This document shows, piece after piece, positions 62,768 through 64,000 of a DNA stretch of 64,000 bases. Each line of letters opens with the position of its first letter. Positions within the stretch are counted from its first letter, which is position 1. The stretch spans positions 19,549 through 83,548 of the forward strand of contig CAJXOW010000004.1 in the NCBI GenBank assembly GCA_913057825.1, in the 5' to 3' direction. A program made the translations under genes and the position numbers. Below the pieces are notes generated by a model. The model was not told the DNA's origin. It saw only the letters and a list, made by a program, of their open reading frames with translations, and did not search any database. This stretch comes from an uncultured Balneolaceae bacterium (GTDB taxonomy: Bacteria; Bacteroidota; Rhodothermia; Balneolales; Balneolaceae).

Positions 62768-63670
62768 ATGAACTTTATAAATGATCCTATGCGAAAACTG
62801 TTGATAACCTGCCTGCTTGCACTCTTTATTTTTCCCTTCCTGTCAAATGCCCAAACAACTGATCATAACCTCCGGATAATGACCTACAACATTCGATATG
62901 ATGATCAAAGAGACACCCCGGGAAGCTGGTCCCAACGCAAGGAGCAGGTCGTCGGGCTGCTCCGGTACCATCACCCCGATATCATTGGAACACAGGAGGG
63001 ATTAAAGCATCAGCTCGAATATATCCAGGATCATTTGGAGGGATACGAGCGATTCGGTGAGGGACGTCGAGGGGGCGACGAGGGAGAGTTTTCGGCGATT
63101 TTTTACCAGACGGACCGTTTCGCGGTGCTGCGCCATCAAACCTTTTGGCTCTCCGAAACGCCCGACAAAACCGGCTCCAAAGGATGGGATGCCGCATTGC
63201 CGCGGATTGTCACCTGGGGACTGCTTCGGGATGAGCAAACCGGTCGGGAGTTCTATATCTTCAACACGCACTTTGATCACGTGGGCGATACGGCGCGGCT
63301 CGAAAGTGCCGGGCTGTTGCTGCAAAAAATCGATGAAATTACAAATAATTCCAATATTATTGTGACGGGCGACTTCAACTTTGAAGAGGTTTCCAGGCCA
63401 TACCGGCTGCTGACCGGACACGGGAAACATACTGGCAGTACGAAATTGCTGGATACCTACTATTATTCGGAACATTCGCCCCACGGTCCGAACGCTACGT
63501 TCAGCGGATTCAAGGTTCGTCCTGAGCAACTGAATCGTCGTATCGATTATATTTTTGTGCATCCCGGGGCGTCACTAAAGGTGCTTCAACACGCTACCTT
63601 GACCGATTTTTCGGGAGGGCGGTTTCCCTCTGATCACTTACCGGTGGTGGTCGATATTGTGGTAGAGTAA
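62768..63670 (+). CDS. Exported endonuclease/exonuclease/phosphatase-family protein
   Basis: 300 aa from ATG 62768; ATG 62789 (MRKLLIT) is an alternative closer to the signal peptide, which ends near SNAQ. EEP fold motifs: MTYNIRYDD (N41), GTQEG (E77), NTHFDHVG, TGDFNFE, SDHLPV (D289-H290). This metal-dependent family hydrolyses phosphodiesters of nucleic acid, phospholipid or phosphosugars; the secreted Bacteroidota type is often annotated as a phosphodiesterase/endonuclease. Stands alone after the GH32 gene, divergent. Confidence 0.9.
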   Translation: MNFINDPMRKLLITCLLALFIFPFLSNAQTTDHNLRIMTYNIRYDDQRDTPGSWSQRKEQVVGLLRYHHPDIIGTQEGLKHQLEYIQDHLEGYERFGEGRRGGDEGEFSAIFYQTDRFAVLRHQTFWLSETPDKTGSKGWDAALPRIVTWGLLRDEQTGREFYIFNTHFDHVGDTARLESAGLLLQKIDEITNNSNIIVTGDFNFEEVSRPYRLLTGHGKHTGSTKLLDTYYYSEHSPHGPNATFSGFKVRPEQLNRRIDYIFVHPGASLKVLQHATLTDFSGGRFPSDHLPVVVDIVVE

Positions 63671-63714
63671 AGACACGCCAATGCCCGGTTCGGGGGCTTA
63701 TTTTCTTCCATCTT

Positions 63715-64000
63715 CTATTTCAACAGCAACATTTTACCCGTAGCAGCCTCATTCTCCGTTTGAATAACGTATATGTAGATACCGCTGGTAAGGTCTGACG
63801 CATCAAATCGAACATGATGACGCCCGGCCTGCATACTTTTGTTGAGAAATGTTCGAATTTTTTGTCCGAGTACATTATATATTGTAATGCGAACATACTG
63901 CTTTTCGGGCAGGTCAAACCGCAAAGTGGTACGGGGATTAAACGGGTTCGGATAGTTGGCATGCAACTCAAATGTGTCCGGCAACGGTCGGCTCATATCT
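63715..64000 (-). CDS. C-terminal type IX secretion tail of a protein cut by the window end
   Basis: The frame is open through base 64000, so the gene starts outside. The visible ~95 residues are a FlgD-like sorting domain: FELHANYPNPFNPRTTL, YNVLGQKIRT, AGRHHVRFDAS, SGIYIYVIQT, TGKMLLLK. The protein is therefore secreted and possibly cell-surface attached; its main domain is not visible. Confidence 0.9.
   Translation of the reverse strand, partial: DMSRPLPDTFELHANYPNPFNPRTTLRFDLPEKQYVRITIYNVLGQKIRTFLNKSMQAGRHHVRFDASDLTSGIYIYVIQTENEAATGKMLLLK

Noticed and set aside
1..64000. Searched for CRISPR arrays, tRNA/rRNA genes, prophage or transposase genes
   Set aside because: None recognised; repeats found are isolated hairpins, one duplication and one MITE-like element.

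Overview
The window reads as chromosomal DNA of a Bacteroidota/Rhodothermota-type bacterium, most likely Balneolota. This is inferred from SusC/SusD genes, Bacteroidota-style ECF sigma/anti-sigma control, and FlgD-like type IX secretion tails with the YPNPFNP motif. No rRNA, tRNA, CRISPR array, prophage or transposase was seen.

Layout. 1-20 kb is a decaying accessory region. It starts with the 3' end of a large unknown protein and a fatty-acid hydroxylase. A cobalamin riboswitch follows that controls only two tiny unknown ORFs, then a CPBP protease, a DUF5916 outer-membrane pseudogene, a Tat-exported amine oxidase, a lipoprotein cytochrome c, two unknown lipoproteins, and a cluster of TolB-like/TPR membrane proteins. 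That cluster has three large genes, one N-terminal chimera and one C-terminal relic. 17.6-25.5 kb carries a conserved unknown protein with late cysteines and a tripartite RND efflux operon whose pump gene has an in-frame TAG. 25.8-38.1 kb is a beta-glucan (laminarin-type) utilisation locus: ECF sigma, FecR, STN-domain SusC, SusD, PKD lipoprotein and GH16 on the minus strand, with GH3 divergent.

38.2-50.9 kb holds two separate nirK-azurin operons (copper nitrite reductase plus cupredoxin). Between and around them lie an AraC regulator, a cupin, an SLC13/RCK permease, DinB, a DsbA-family relic, DoxX, an Fe-S type Rrf2 regulator, a porin, a methyltransferase and an OsmC protein. This looks like respiratory nitrite reduction with nitrosative or thiol stress functions. 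One NirK has Gln where the type 1 copper axial Met is expected.

51.4-64 kb has a lipoprotein/DUF2231 pair, a DEAD-box helicase, a K+ channel with two RCK modules, an operon of three unknown membrane proteins (one with a zinc ribbon), an orphan HisKA_2 sensor kinase, a secreted GH32 fructanase with a T9SS tail, a secreted EEP-family phosphodiesterase/nuclease, and the T9SS tail of a protein running off the window.

Main points of interest: the B12 riboswitch with no recognisable B12 gene; a ~90-bp duplicated DUF5916 3' end that links a pseudogene to a chimeric ORF; a probable ATT start codon in a TolB/TPR gene; the RND amber codon; a 173-bp element with 24-bp terminal inverted repeats; and the unusual NirK paralogue. 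Functional calls come from reading motifs by eye, without database searches.
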